A stretch of 45,053 bases of DNA from JAAGZL01 sp050290785 (lineage in GTDB: Bacteria; Pseudomonadota; Gammaproteobacteria; Chromatiales; Chromatiaceae), in NCBI GenBank assembly GCA_050290785.1, contig JBNKIR010000027.1, positions 1-45,053 on the forward strand, written 5' to 3'. Made by a program: the position numbers and the translations under genes. Below the pieces are notes generated by a model. That model saw only the letters and a program-made list of their open reading frames with translations, was not told where the DNA came from and did no database searches. Of this stretch, positions 1-7,969 are shown piece after piece (position 1 is the first letter of the stretch; each line of letters opens with the position of its first letter).

Positions 1-329
1 CGCGCGGCGATAGCCACCGCCTGGGTTTCATCCGGCTCCCCGGCAAACAGCTCCGGCCAATGGTGCTTGATCATGCCGGCGCAGGAGCCGGAGGGGACGA
101 CGATGGGGATATCCTTGGGGAAACAATCCATCAACGACCGGGCCACGGCACGTGCCTCATCGCGATACCCGGAGTTAAAGGCGGGTTGCCCGCAGCAGGT
201 CTGGTCATCTGGAAAGATAACCCTTACCCCGGCGTCGCGTATCAACCGCATACCGGCCAGCCCGGCCTTGGGGTAGAGCAGATCGATCAGGCAGGTGCCG
301 AAAAAATAGATTTCAACGGGCTTTGGCAT
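1..329 (-). CDS. LutA/YkgE-type CCG-domain Fe-S oxidoreductase subunit, partial (3' end beyond window)
   Basis: The first 109 residues of a cysteine-rich CCG-domain protein are visible, starting at the ATG at 329-327; the rest runs off the left edge. The N-terminus MPKPVEIYFFGTCLIDL, then TCCGQPAFNSGY and PSGSCAGMIKHHWPEL, match LutA/YkgE, the subunit that works with LutB and LutC in cytoplasmic oxidation of L-lactate; related CCG subunits serve glycolate oxidase (GlcF). The start lies 6 nt after the stop of the upstream GntR regulator, so the two are probably cotranscribed. The divergent TRAP transporter fits import of a 2-hydroxy or 2-oxo acid. Whether lutB and lutC follow cannot be seen. 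Family assignment is firm; the exact substrate is inferred. Confidence 0.85.
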   Translation of the reverse strand, partial: MPKPVEIYFFGTCLIDLLYPKAGLAGMRLIRDAGVRVIFPDDQTCCGQPAFNSGYRDEARAVARSLMDCFPKDIPIVVPSGSCAGMIKHHWPELFAGEPDETQAVAIAA

Positions 330-335
330 GTGTGA

Positions 336-1091
336 TTAATCCGGATTAACGACCGACGCCTGACGCAGAAATCGCTCATAACGCGCCCGTTCTTGGTCGA
401 TTCCTTGTAAAGATTCCTCGACAAATACCAGATGGGTTTGGGCGGCCTGGCGTGCCGCATCCGGATCGCCGGCGAGCACAGCCTGCATCAGTTTTTCGTG
501 TTGGGCAGATAGAGGTTCGAATACTCGCGGGATGGTATACATTTTATCCAGGCTGTTTTTGATTGAACTTTGAAGAACTGAGAAAAGACTGCGCATGGTA
601 TGTAGCATGACGATGTTATGTGAGGCCTCCGAGATAGACAGATGAAAGGCGGCATCAGCCCGCGCCTCATTAATAGGGTCATCTCCTAGCTTATGTAGCT
701 CGATCATATGATCGAAGGCGCGTCGGATATTGTCCCGGTCTGCGTCAGTGGCACGAAGTGCCGCATAATAGGCCGCCTGTCCATCCAAGGCATGTCTTAC
801 CTCAAGCACATCGTAGCGGGATTCGGGGTGCTCTCTGATAAGTTGTAGTAGAGGGTCGCTCAGCCCTTCGTTCAGTGCTGCGCGGACATAAGTCCCGCCT
901 CCCTGGCGCGAATCAACCAGGCCCTTGCTGGACAATTTCTTAATGGCCTCGCGCAGTGACGGACGTGAAACGCCGAGACGTTCAGCCAGTTGACGCTCTG
1001 CAGGCAGACGTTCCCCTGGCTTGAATTGACCCTCGGTAATCATCTCTTGTAACTGCCCGGCGATCTGATCCGAGAGTGTGGTTCTTTTCAT
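336..1091 (-). CDS. FadR-subfamily GntR transcriptional regulator (LldR/PdhR-like)
   Basis: Predicted 251-residue DNA-binding regulator. The N-terminal winged helix-turn-helix includes LAERLGVSRPSLREAIKKL (about residues 36-54), followed by the wing RQGGGTYV. The C-terminal all-helical FCD domain carries the usual acid/histidine ligand pattern (DAAFHLSISEASH and a late THL). FCD domains normally bind a carboxylate effector through a metal. I chose the ATG at 1091 rather than the longer frame from 1154: GGAG sits 5 nt upstream, and FadR-type proteins normally begin shortly before the helix-turn-helix. The gene is divergent from dctPQM and 6 nt ahead of the LutA-type gene. A perfect ATTGGTA-T-TACCAAT operator lies 13 bp upstream of the start, which suggests autoregulation. 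Effector identity (lactate, glycolate, pyruvate) is not shown by sequence. Confidence 0.9.
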   Translation of the reverse strand: MKRTTLSDQIAGQLQEMITEGQFKPGERLPAERQLAERLGVSRPSLREAIKKLSSKGLVDSRQGGGTYVRAALNEGLSDPLLQLIREHPESRYDVLEVRHALDGQAAYYAALRATDADRDNIRRAFDHMIELHKLGDDPINEARADAAFHLSISEASHNIVMLHTMRSLFSVLQSSIKNSLDKMYTIPRVFEPLSAQHEKLMQAVLAGDPDAARQAAQTHLVFVEESLQGIDQERARYERFLRQASVVNPD

Positions 1092-1103
1092 TATATCTCC
1101 ATG

Positions 1104-1118
1104 ATTGGTATTACCAAT
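1104..1118. promoter_or_regulatory. Perfect LldR/PdhR-type operator, ATTGGTATTACCAAT
   Basis: A perfect 7-1-7 inverted repeat lies between the GntR start and the TRAP promoter. It matches the ATTGGTNNNACCAAT class of sites known for LldR and PdhR, members of the same FadR subfamily. Its place just upstream of the regulator gene suggests autoregulation. Confidence 0.7.
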
Positions 1119-1207
1119 TGCCATAAATTGTAAAACAATCAATAGTAAAATCAAGCTCCAAAACGTATATATTTGTGCGAATATGCCGGTACCGTAAAAA
1201 TTTTACC

Positions 1208-1235
1208 TTGACATCCTGCGAATTCGTTGCAAAAT
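1208..1235 (+). promoter_or_regulatory. Candidate sigma-70 promoter for the TRAP operon
   Basis: A consensus -35 TTGACA at 1208-1213 is followed after 16 bp by CAAAAT at 1230-1235 as a possible -10. The second operator begins directly downstream, where a repressor would cover the start site. The -10 is weak, so the exact start is uncertain. Confidence 0.45.
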
Positions 1236-1236
1236 A

Positions 1237-1251
1237 ATTGGCCTTACCAAT
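1237..1251. promoter_or_regulatory. Second, imperfect GntR operator, ATTGGCCTTACCAAT
   Basis: It has the same outer half sites (ATTGG...CCAAT) as the perfect operator at 1104-1118, with mismatches in the core. It is close to the E. coli LldR site as I remember it. It lies immediately downstream of the candidate -10 and about 50 bp before dctP, consistent with repression of the transporter operon. Centre-to-centre distance to the first operator is 133 bp. Confidence 0.6.
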
Positions 1252-1302
1252 ATACCGCTTGGTAAATGTCTTGGCCATTATTAAAACTACAGAGGAGGTC
1301 AT

Positions 1303-2385
1303 ATGAAGAAATCATTACTTATGTTGAGCAGTGCGGCAGCACTGATGCTTGCGCTGGCCGTCAATCCCGTTCTTGCGGCGGAGAAGGTGTTGCTCAAGGT
1401 GCCAGTTTGGTTTGGTACCCACTTGGTTGGTATGGGCTCTACCCCGAAATGGTTGGCTGAGCGCATTAACGCGGCGTCAGGTGGCTCGGTGATGATGAAG
1501 ATCTACGAACCAGGTAAGCTAGTGCCACCGAAGGAGATACTGGAATCAGTATCCAAGGGCCAAGTTAACGCTGGATGGTCTACGCCTGGTTACAATACCG
1601 GGCTGATTGGTCAGAAAGGCGCTATCTTCTCTGCTGTGCCCTTCGGGCCGGATGCGCCGGAGTTTCTCGCCTGGATCTATTATGGCGATGGACGCAAACT
1701 ATGGCAGGAGACCTATGACAAGGCCGGCTACAACGTCCATTCAATCCCTTGCGCAGTCATCGCGCCTGAGACCTCAGGGTGGTTTTCCAAACCCATTGAT
1801 AAACCAGCTGATCTAAAAGGGTTGCGTATGCGTTTCTTCGGTCTGGGAGCGTTGGTGATGGAGAAGCTCGGTGTTTCCACGTCGTTGTTGCCTTCAAAAG
1901 AGATCTTCCCGGCGCTGGAAAAGGGGGCGATTGATGCCACTGAATTTTCCATGCCGGCGATTGATAAGCTGCTCGGATTTAACAAGATCCTTAAATACAA
2001 CTATTTCCCAGGCTGGCATCAACCGGCGACCATGTTTGATCTGCTCATCAACAAGGACACATGGAAAAAGATGGATAAGCATCAGCAGTCAGTGGTCGAG
2101 CTTGGTTGTAAGGCGGCTATGCTTGATGGTTTGGCCCTGGGAGAGGCAATTCAATTCCCTGTCATGAAGGAGAATGTCAAAAAGGGAGTGGAAAACCGCT
2201 ATTGGTCGGATGAGATGCTAGGTCTGTTTAAAGCCAAGTGGGATGAGGTCGTAGCTGAAGAGAGCGCCAAGGACCCTGAGTTCAAGCGCATCTATGACAA
2301 TCTGCAGGCGTTTCGCGCCGACTATAAGCTTTGGAATGAGTGGGCCTTTCTACCGCGACCAGGCACCAAGCGGGTGGCTAAATAG
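1303..2385 (+). CDS. dctP: TRAP transporter periplasmic substrate-binding protein (DctP/TakP type)
   Basis: 360-residue solute receptor of a tripartite ATP-independent periplasmic transporter. A classical signal peptide (MKKSLLMLSSAAALMLALAV, cleavage near VLAAEK) exports it to the periplasm. The mature protein shows the TRAP receptor pattern: PPKEILESVSKGQVNAGW, an Arg in KGLRMRFFG that usually contacts the substrate carboxylate, and LEKGAIDATEF. The length and Trp/Tyr-rich pocket resemble receptors for 2-oxo acids and lactate (TakP group) more than C4-dicarboxylate DctP; this is inference. AGGAGG lies 7 nt before the ATG. It is first in an operon with dctQ and dctM and is divergent from the LutA-type gene, so a lactate- or glycolate-like substrate is plausible. 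Confidence 0.92.
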   Translation: MKKSLLMLSSAAALMLALAVNPVLAAEKVLLKVPVWFGTHLVGMGSTPKWLAERINAASGGSVMMKIYEPGKLVPPKEILESVSKGQVNAGWSTPGYNTGLIGQKGAIFSAVPFGPDAPEFLAWIYYGDGRKLWQETYDKAGYNVHSIPCAVIAPETSGWFSKPIDKPADLKGLRMRFFGLGALVMEKLGVSTSLLPSKEIFPALEKGAIDATEFSMPAIDKLLGFNKILKYNYFPGWHQPATMFDLLINKDTWKKMDKHQQSVVELGCKAAMLDGLALGEAIQFPVMKENVKKGVENRYWSDEMLGLFKAKWDEVVAEESAKDPEFKRIYDNLQAFRADYKLWNEWAFLPRPGTKRVAK

Positions 2386-2389
2386 CGCA

Positions 2390-2434
2390 AATCACCATCT
2401 GTGACAGAGGGATGCCTCTGTCACTGTGGTGATT
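2390..2434 (+). promoter_or_regulatory. Long intercistronic hairpin between dctP and dctQ
   Basis: A perfect 10-bp stem, GTGACAGAGG (2401-2410) with CCTCTGTCAC (2415-2424), closes a GATG loop. An outer 8-bp stem, AATCACCA (2390-2397) with TGGTGATT (2427-2434), extends it. No U-run follows, so it is unlikely to be a full terminator. A stable hairpin here would be expected to protect the dctP message or reduce readthrough, giving excess receptor over membrane subunits. Confidence 0.7.
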
Positions 2435-2452
2435 GAATGCGAGGTGCTGATA

Positions 2453-3106
2453 ATGAATGCTACGGGATCGAGCCAGCCTCAATATCGTATACCGGTTGTC
2501 AATTTCTTAAACACAATCGTAAGACGTATAGCGGAAACGACTGCCTGGCTAAACGTGGTTTTGATTGTTGTCATTCTGACCCAGGTTGTTATGCGCTATG
2601 GGTTTAAACATGGCTTGGTGCCGCTGGAAGAACTGATGTGGCATCTGTATGCAGTGGCATTCATGTTCGGCATGGCCTACTCGATCACCAACGACTCCCA
2701 TATAAGGGTCGACATCATCCATATGAACCTGTCTCGTAAGGCCCAACATATTATCGAGATTCTCGGGATCTTATTTCTGTTAATGCCTTTTATGTTTATT
2801 TTGCTGGATCACAGTTTTGGTTGGGTATGGGAGGCCTGGCGCATCGACGAATCTTCCGCCAATCCGACCGGGCTTCCATATCGTTGGGCTATCAAGGCGG
2901 TGATCCCGCTTAGCTTGTTATTGATGCTACTCGCGGCCCTGGCCCGCATTATCCAGGAGGTGTTGCTGCTGCTGCACTATGGGAAAGAGCCGGATGATAT
3001 CTATCCGGGACGGGTATCCGCACTACGGCAGTTTTTTCATTTAAACCCGATAGAACAGGGTGACGAGTACGAGCAGACAAGCGGGGAAGATGATTATGCA
3101 TCTTGA
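2453..3106 (+). CDS. dctQ: TRAP transporter small membrane subunit
   Basis: 217-residue inner-membrane protein with four hydrophobic helices, as in DctQ-family small permease subunits (for example LNVVLIVVILTQVVMRYGF and the region around residues 95-115). The LEELMWHLYAVAFMFGMAYS region followed by HIRVDI is typical of the family. DctQ pairs with DctM and the periplasmic receptor. I chose the ATG at 2453, which has GAGGTG 6 nt upstream, over a GTG at 2426 that falls inside the intercistronic hairpin. Its 3' end overlaps the proposed dctM start by 11 nt, which implies translational coupling. Confidence 0.88.
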   Translation: MNATGSSQPQYRIPVVNFLNTIVRRIAETTAWLNVVLIVVILTQVVMRYGFKHGLVPLEELMWHLYAVAFMFGMAYSITNDSHIRVDIIHMNLSRKAQHIIEILGILFLLMPFMFILLDHSFGWVWEAWRIDESSANPTGLPYRWAIKAVIPLSLLLMLLAALARIIQEVLLLLHYGKEPDDIYPGRVSALRQFFHLNPIEQGDEYEQTSGEDDYAS

Positions 3107-4490
3107 ACCGGAGAATTACCTTGTCATAGCAATGTTCGCCACCTTTGTGGCTTTGCTATTTACCGGCTTTCCGGTGGCCTGGGTACTGGCGGGAGTGGGG
3201 ATCGCGTTCGCCGGTGTCGCCTATGTGACGGATAGTGTTGGTTGGACTGTTACCGGGCTTGATTACAACACGCTGGGTCTGCTGGTAGGGCGCATATTCA
3301 ATATCATGGACAATTGGGTGTTGGTGGCGTTGCCCATGTTCATATTCATGGGGTTGATGCTGGATAAATCCGGCGTAGCCGAACGCATGATGTATTCGAT
3401 GCAAAAACTATTTGGACGCGTCAAAGGCGGACTCGCGATTACGGTGACCTTGATTGGTATCATATTGGCGGCATCAACCGGTATTATCGGTGCGTCTGTG
3501 GTGCTTCTGGGAGTGATGTCACTACCCGTCATGCTCAAGCAGTCCTATCACAAACCTTTGGCCCTGGGCACCATAGCCGCCTCCGGCTGCCTGGGTATAT
3601 TGATTCCTCCGTCCATAATGCTCGTCATCATGGGCGATCAGTTAGGTGTGTCTGTAGGGGATCTGTTTATGGGTGCGGTCTTCCCAGGCGTTATTCTGGG
3701 GCTACTCTATTTGTCGTATATCCTCATTTACGGTCTGATCAAACCCCAGCATGCGCCTCTTGCCGCCGAACACGCACCTATAGAGCTTAAAGATGTATTA
3801 CGTGTTATGTACGACATCCTGCCTCCGGCACTGCTGATACTCGCGGTACTTGGTTCGATATTTATGGGTGTTGCAACGGTTACCGAGGCTTCCGGTATCG
3901 GTGCGCTTGGCGCTGCATTATTGGCCAGGGTGAATAGATGTCTGGATTGGGAGGTGCTAAGGGAGGTCGTGCTGAACACCATGAACACCTCCGCCTATAT
4001 CTTCGCCATATTTGTTGGCGCCACGGTATTTGCCTTGGTGCTGCGGGAGTGTGGTGGCGATGAATTGATAGCATCCATTCTGACTGGGTTGGAGCTTGGA
4101 CCTTATGGCCTTATTCTGGTTGTGCTGGGGGTGGTTTTTATCCTCGGGTTTTTTCTCGACTGGATAGAGATTAGTCTGATCATATTACCGTTATTGGGTC
4201 CGGTCATTGCCACTTTGGACTTAGGTGTGGAGGGATATGGTGTTGTTGATAGACCTAATCTTGTGTGGTTCGCACTACTGGTGGCGGTTACTCTGCAAAC
4301 TTCTTTTTTGACCCCGCCGGTAGGGTTTGCACTGTTCTATCTTAAGGGCGTCTGTCCTCCGGATGTGAGATTGACTCAAATATACCGTGGGGTTGCGCCA
4401 TTCATTATTTTACAACTAGTAGGCCTTGCTCTAGTTTTTGCTTTTCCGCAGCTTGTTACCTGGCTACCATCTGTGATGTATGGCCATTGA
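3096..4490 (+). CDS. dctM: TRAP transporter large permease subunit
   Basis: 464-residue polytopic membrane protein of the DctM family, which carries out the Na+-dependent transport step. Around twelve hydrophobic segments are visible. Family-typical stretches include TGFPVAWVLAGVG, ALPMFIFMGLMLDKSG, GIIGASVVLLGVMSLP, SGCLGILIPPSIMLVI and LTPPVGFALFYLKGV. I prefer the ATG at 3096 because GGGGA lies 8 nt upstream; ATGs at 3090 and 3060 are in frame. The gene ends 5 nt before the convergent GGDEF gene, and no obvious factor-independent terminator separates them, so some antisense overlap of transcripts is likely. Confidence 0.92.
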   Translation: MHLEPENYLVIAMFATFVALLFTGFPVAWVLAGVGIAFAGVAYVTDSVGWTVTGLDYNTLGLLVGRIFNIMDNWVLVALPMFIFMGLMLDKSGVAERMMYSMQKLFGRVKGGLAITVTLIGIILAASTGIIGASVVLLGVMSLPVMLKQSYHKPLALGTIAASGCLGILIPPSIMLVIMGDQLGVSVGDLFMGAVFPGVILGLLYLSYILIYGLIKPQHAPLAAEHAPIELKDVLRVMYDILPPALLILAVLGSIFMGVATVTEASGIGALGAALLARVNRCLDWEVLREVVLNTMNTSAYIFAIFVGATVFALVLRECGGDELIASILTGLELGPYGLILVVLGVVFILGFFLDWIEISLIILPLLGPVIATLDLGVEGYGVVDRPNLVWFALLVAVTLQTSFLTPPVGFALFYLKGVCPPDVRLTQIYRGVAPFIILQLVGLALVFAFPQLVTWLPSVMYGH

Positions 4491-4495
4491 TGTGA

Positions 4496-5548
4496 TTAGA
4501 ACAGATCGATCTCTTTGGCCTTAATCTTCTGATCATGCGTAATCTTGCCTGCGCTGATCAGCTCTTCATATATACAGGTTTGGTTTCTGCCGTTATCCTT
4601 GGCGTAATAGAGGGCCTTGTCGGCCGAGTAGATCACATCCGAGCTGCTCCCCTGCGCATCGATCTGGACCATGCCGATACTGACGGCCATGTGGTCGATC
4701 TGTGGGAAGGAGTGCTCATGGATCCTGGTGCGCAGACGCTCGAATACATGGAAGGCGTCCTCCTGTGATAGCACCTTGATCAAAACCACAAACTCCTCGC
4801 CACCATACCTGAACAGCAGGTCATCGTCCCGGAAGACATCTGTCATAAACCCCGCCATCAGGATGAGCACCTCGTCACCGAACAGGTGGCCGAACCTGTC
4901 GTTTATGGTCTTGAAGTGATCCACATCTATCACCCCCAGCCAGTATTGGACCTCATCAGCGGCGCGCCTGAACCCCCTGGACTGGATCTTTTGTCTGGTA
5001 TGGGACTTTTCCATCAGGATATTGAGGATCTCTTTGTTCAGGGTCTCTCTGTTCAGTAGTCCGGTAAGCTTATCCCGGACGTTTTCGTGCAGCAGGTTGA
5101 GGTAGTTGGAGTAGATGCGCAGCAGTCCGAATACGATCCTCTGGTCATCAAAGCGGATCTCCCGGGTAAACTGCACCAGGACCGCCGAGACGTTGCCGTT
5201 CTTATCGGATACCGGAAAGATGTTTCCTATATGGTGGTGCTCATCGGAATCAAAGGTGACCACATCTTCACTCGCAATAGCGTTGGCTATGGCCTGCTGC
5301 AGACTGACGGTGAGTTGGTGATCGGTCTGGGCCTCGCTGATTACATCGCGGTCCGCAGACTTATTGGCAACTATCTGCAACTCCAGTTTGGGGGGTGGAC
5401 TCTGAATCCGATAGAGACGAAACTCCTCAGAGGGGACTATCTCCGCCAGGGTCTCCAACAGGCTCCGCTCCAATATCTCCCGATCCTGGTAACGGGTGAT
5501 TTCCGCTAGGCTGTCGATGACCTGGACTGTAGAGACTCTTGGTTTCAC
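4496..5548 (-). CDS. Diguanylate cyclase with N-terminal GAF-like sensor domain
   Basis: 350-residue cytosolic GGDEF protein that should make cyclic di-GMP from two GTP. The N-terminal ~165 residues look like a GAF-type sensor (VSAVLVQFTREIRFDDQRIV); no transmembrane segment is evident. The catalytic domain begins at DKLTGLLNRETL and contains GVIDVDHFKTINDRFGHLFG and the active-site loop GGEEF. RDDD sits exactly five residues before GGEEF, matching the RxxD inhibitory I-site, so product feedback inhibition is expected. It starts with GTG, with GGAG about 6 nt upstream. It converges on dctM. The signal sensed is unknown. Confidence 0.9.
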   Translation of the reverse strand: MKPRVSTVQVIDSLAEITRYQDREILERSLLETLAEIVPSEEFRLYRIQSPPPKLELQIVANKSADRDVISEAQTDHQLTVSLQQAIANAIASEDVVTFDSDEHHHIGNIFPVSDKNGNVSAVLVQFTREIRFDDQRIVFGLLRIYSNYLNLLHENVRDKLTGLLNRETLNKEILNILMEKSHTRQKIQSRGFRRAADEVQYWLGVIDVDHFKTINDRFGHLFGDEVLILMAGFMTDVFRDDDLLFRYGGEEFVVLIKVLSQEDAFHVFERLRTRIHEHSFPQIDHMAVSIGMVQIDAQGSSSDVIYSADKALYYAKDNGRNQTCIYEELISAGKITHDQKIKAKEIDLF

Positions 5549-5767
5549 GGTGACTCCGGCATCGTTGTTATTATTGGATACGGTCTTATTCTAATTCTAT
5601 GGAGTAGGATTCAAGTTTTACCTGTTTTATCAGCAAAGTCGAGTTGTTTCCGCCCACTGTAGCTGGTAATCGGCCGATGCAGGTGAAAATTGAGTGATAT
5701 TTGTATTTTTTGCTCGGGATTCGATTCTCAGTCGTGAATTCCATTTCGTCCCTGATAGAATGGGGCG

Positions 5768-7969
5768 ATGGATGTTTCACATATATTAGAGGGGCTGAAT
5801 GAGGCCCAGCGCGATGCGGTGACCTCTCCGACGGGCAGCACACTGGTGCTGGCCGGGGCAGGTTCCGGCAAGACCAGAGTCCTGGTGCATCGCATCGCCT
5901 GGATAACCGGTGTCGAGGGGGCCTCCCCCTGGAGTATCCTGGCGGTCACCTTCACCAACAAGGCGGCGCGGGAGATGCGCCATCGCATCGAGCATCTGCT
6001 GGGCCAGCCGGTGGGTGGGATGTGGGTCGGCACCTTCCACGGCCTGGCCCATCGACTGCTGCGCGCCCACTGGCAGGACGCCGGTCTGCCCAAGACCTTC
6101 CAGATCCTGGACTCGGACGACCAGCAACGACTGATCAAACGCATCATCCGCGAGATGAACCTGGATGACGCCAAGTGGCCGCCGCGCCAGGCCCAGTGGT
6201 TCATAAATGCCCAGAAGGATGAGGGGCGTCGCCCCCAGCATCTGGATGATGGCGGTGACCACTATCAGCGGCAGATGATCGCCATCTATCGCGCCTATCA
6301 GGAGGCGTGCGATCAGGGCGGGGCGGTGGATTTTGCCGAACTGCTGCTGCGTGCCCACGAGCTGTTGCGGGACCGGCCGGATATCCTGCGGCACTATCAG
6401 GAGCGTTTCGCCCACATCCTGGTGGATGAGTTTCAGGACACCAACTCTATCCAGTATGCCTGGCTGCGCCTGCTCTCGGGCGAGCGCGACAATCTGTTTG
6501 TAGTGGGGGATGACGACCAGTCCATCTACGGCTGGCGCGGGGCCAAGGTGGAGAACATACGTTTTTTCCAGCGCGACTACCCCAAGACCAACATGGTGCG
6601 GCTGGAACAGAACTACCGCTCTACCGGGAATATCCTGCAGGCGGCCAATGCCGTCATCGCCAACAACTCTTCACGCCTGGGCAAGGATCTCTGGACCGAC
6701 GGGGGAGAGGGTGATCCGGTGCGGGTCTATGCCGCCTTCAACGAAGTGGATGAGGCCCGTTTCGTGATCGGGCGGATCGCCGATGCTATAGACTCCGGCA
6801 ACAAGCGGGACGACATCGCCATCCTCTATCGCACCTCCGCCCAATCGAGACTGTTTGAAGAGGCGCTGCTGCAGGGCGGCATCCCCTATCGGGTCTATGG
6901 CGGGCTGCGCTTTTTTGAACGGGCCGAGATCAAGGATGCCCTGGCCTATATGCGCATGGTGGCCAATCGCCACAGCGATCCCGCCTTCGAGAGGGCGGTG
7001 AACCAACCGCCGCGTGGGATAGGGGCGCGGACCCTGGATGCGGTGCGGGCCCACGCCCGCGACTTCGGTTGTTCCCTGTGGCAGGCCAGCGAGGAGCTGT
7101 TGCGTGGCGGCAAGATGGCGGCGCGGGCCGCCAATGCCCTCAAGGGGTTTATCGAACTGATCGAAGAGATGGCGGTGGCCACGGCCGATATGGGGTTGGC
7201 CGATCTGACCGCCGAGGTGCTGAATCAGAGCCGATTGGTGGAATACCTGCAGAAATCCCGCGATGGCAAGGGCCAGGACCGCATTGAGAACCTGGAGGAA
7301 CTGGTGAATGCCGCACGCCAGTTTGATGATATATCTGTGGATGATGGCCCAGAGGAAATGGGGTCTGACCCCATTTCAACAGAAAAGATAACAGAGCTGG
7401 ATGCCTTTCTGGCCCATGCCGCCCTGGAGGCGGGGGATACCCAGGCCGGGGAGTACGAAGAGAGCGTCCAGCTCATGACCCTGCATTCCGCCAAGGGGTT
7501 GGAGTTTCCGCTGGTCTTTATCGGCGGCATGGAGGAGGGGCTGTTCCCACACAGCATGTCGAGCGACGACCCGGAACGGCTGGAAGAGGAGCGGCGCCTC
7601 TGCTACGTGGGCATGACCAGGGCCATGCAGCAGCTCTATCTGTGCCATGCCGAAAGCAGGCGCATGCACGGTTCGGACAGCTATCCCATGCCTTCACGCT
7701 TTCTGCGGGAGATCCCGTTGGATCTGGTAGAGGAGATCCGCTCCCGTCCCGATATCTCCCGCCCGGTGGTCACCCCGGCCGGTGGCTTCAATATGGCCGA
7801 GGAGAGCACCGGTTTTTCCCTGGGTCAGCGTGTGGCCCACCCTAAATTCGGCCATGGGGTGGTGCTGAACGCCGAGGGGCAGGGCCGAAGCGCCCGGGTC
7901 CAGGTCAACTTCGAACAGGTGGGGGCCAAGTGGCTGGTGGTGGCCTACGCTAACCTGCAGGCCATCTGA
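5768..7969 (+). CDS. uvrD: DNA helicase II, UvrD
   Basis: 733-residue superfamily 1A 3'-5' helicase for nucleotide-excision and mismatch repair. From memory it is closely similar to E. coli UvrD along its length. Walker A GAGSGKT lies at about residues 30-36, followed by TFTNKAAREMRHRI, VGTFHGLAHRLLRAHW, the Walker B region LVDEFQDTNSIQYAW (near 218), GDDDQSIYGWRGA and the late motifs MTLHSAKGLEFPLVF and RRLCYVGMTRAMQ. The C-terminal tail GQRVAHPKFGHGVV is the Tudor-like RNA-polymerase-binding domain of UvrD/PcrA. Compared with E. coli there is an insertion of about 10-15 residues near 530, which contains a perfect DNA palindrome (7355-7377). The stop overlaps the hemW start (TGATG). I saw no clear LexA box upstream. 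Confidence 0.97.
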   Translation: MDVSHILEGLNEAQRDAVTSPTGSTLVLAGAGSGKTRVLVHRIAWITGVEGASPWSILAVTFTNKAAREMRHRIEHLLGQPVGGMWVGTFHGLAHRLLRAHWQDAGLPKTFQILDSDDQQRLIKRIIREMNLDDAKWPPRQAQWFINAQKDEGRRPQHLDDGGDHYQRQMIAIYRAYQEACDQGGAVDFAELLLRAHELLRDRPDILRHYQERFAHILVDEFQDTNSIQYAWLRLLSGERDNLFVVGDDDQSIYGWRGAKVENIRFFQRDYPKTNMVRLEQNYRSTGNILQAANAVIANNSSRLGKDLWTDGGEGDPVRVYAAFNEVDEARFVIGRIADAIDSGNKRDDIAILYRTSAQSRLFEEALLQGGIPYRVYGGLRFFERAEIKDALAYMRMVANRHSDPAFERAVNQPPRGIGARTLDAVRAHARDFGCSLWQASEELLRGGKMAARAANALKGFIELIEEMAVATADMGLADLTAEVLNQSRLVEYLQKSRDGKGQDRIENLEELVNAARQFDDISVDDGPEEMGSDPISTEKITELDAFLAHAALEAGDTQAGEYEESVQLMTLHSAKGLEFPLVFIGGMEEGLFPHSMSSDDPERLEEERRLCYVGMTRAMQQLYLCHAESRRMHGSDSYPMPSRFLREIPLDLVEEIRSRPDISRPVVTPAGGFNMAEESTGFSLGQRVAHPKFGHGVVLNAEGQGRSARVQVNFEQVGAKWLVVAYANLQAI
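7355..7377. repeat. REP-like 23-bp perfect palindrome inside uvrD
   Basis: GAAATGGGGTC-T-GACCCCATTTC is an 11-1-11 perfect palindrome inside the uvrD reading frame. It encodes the residues EMGSDPIS in a variable linker. A GGGGTC(T/A)GACCCC core is a motif I recall as a dispersed intergenic palindrome in proteobacterial genomes, often near REP-associated transposases. It is the only copy I found in this window. Confidence 0.75.

Noticed and set aside
5549..5767. LexA (SOS) box expected before uvrD
   Set aside because: No CTG-N10-CAG palindrome with an AT-rich core was found in the 219-bp upstream region.
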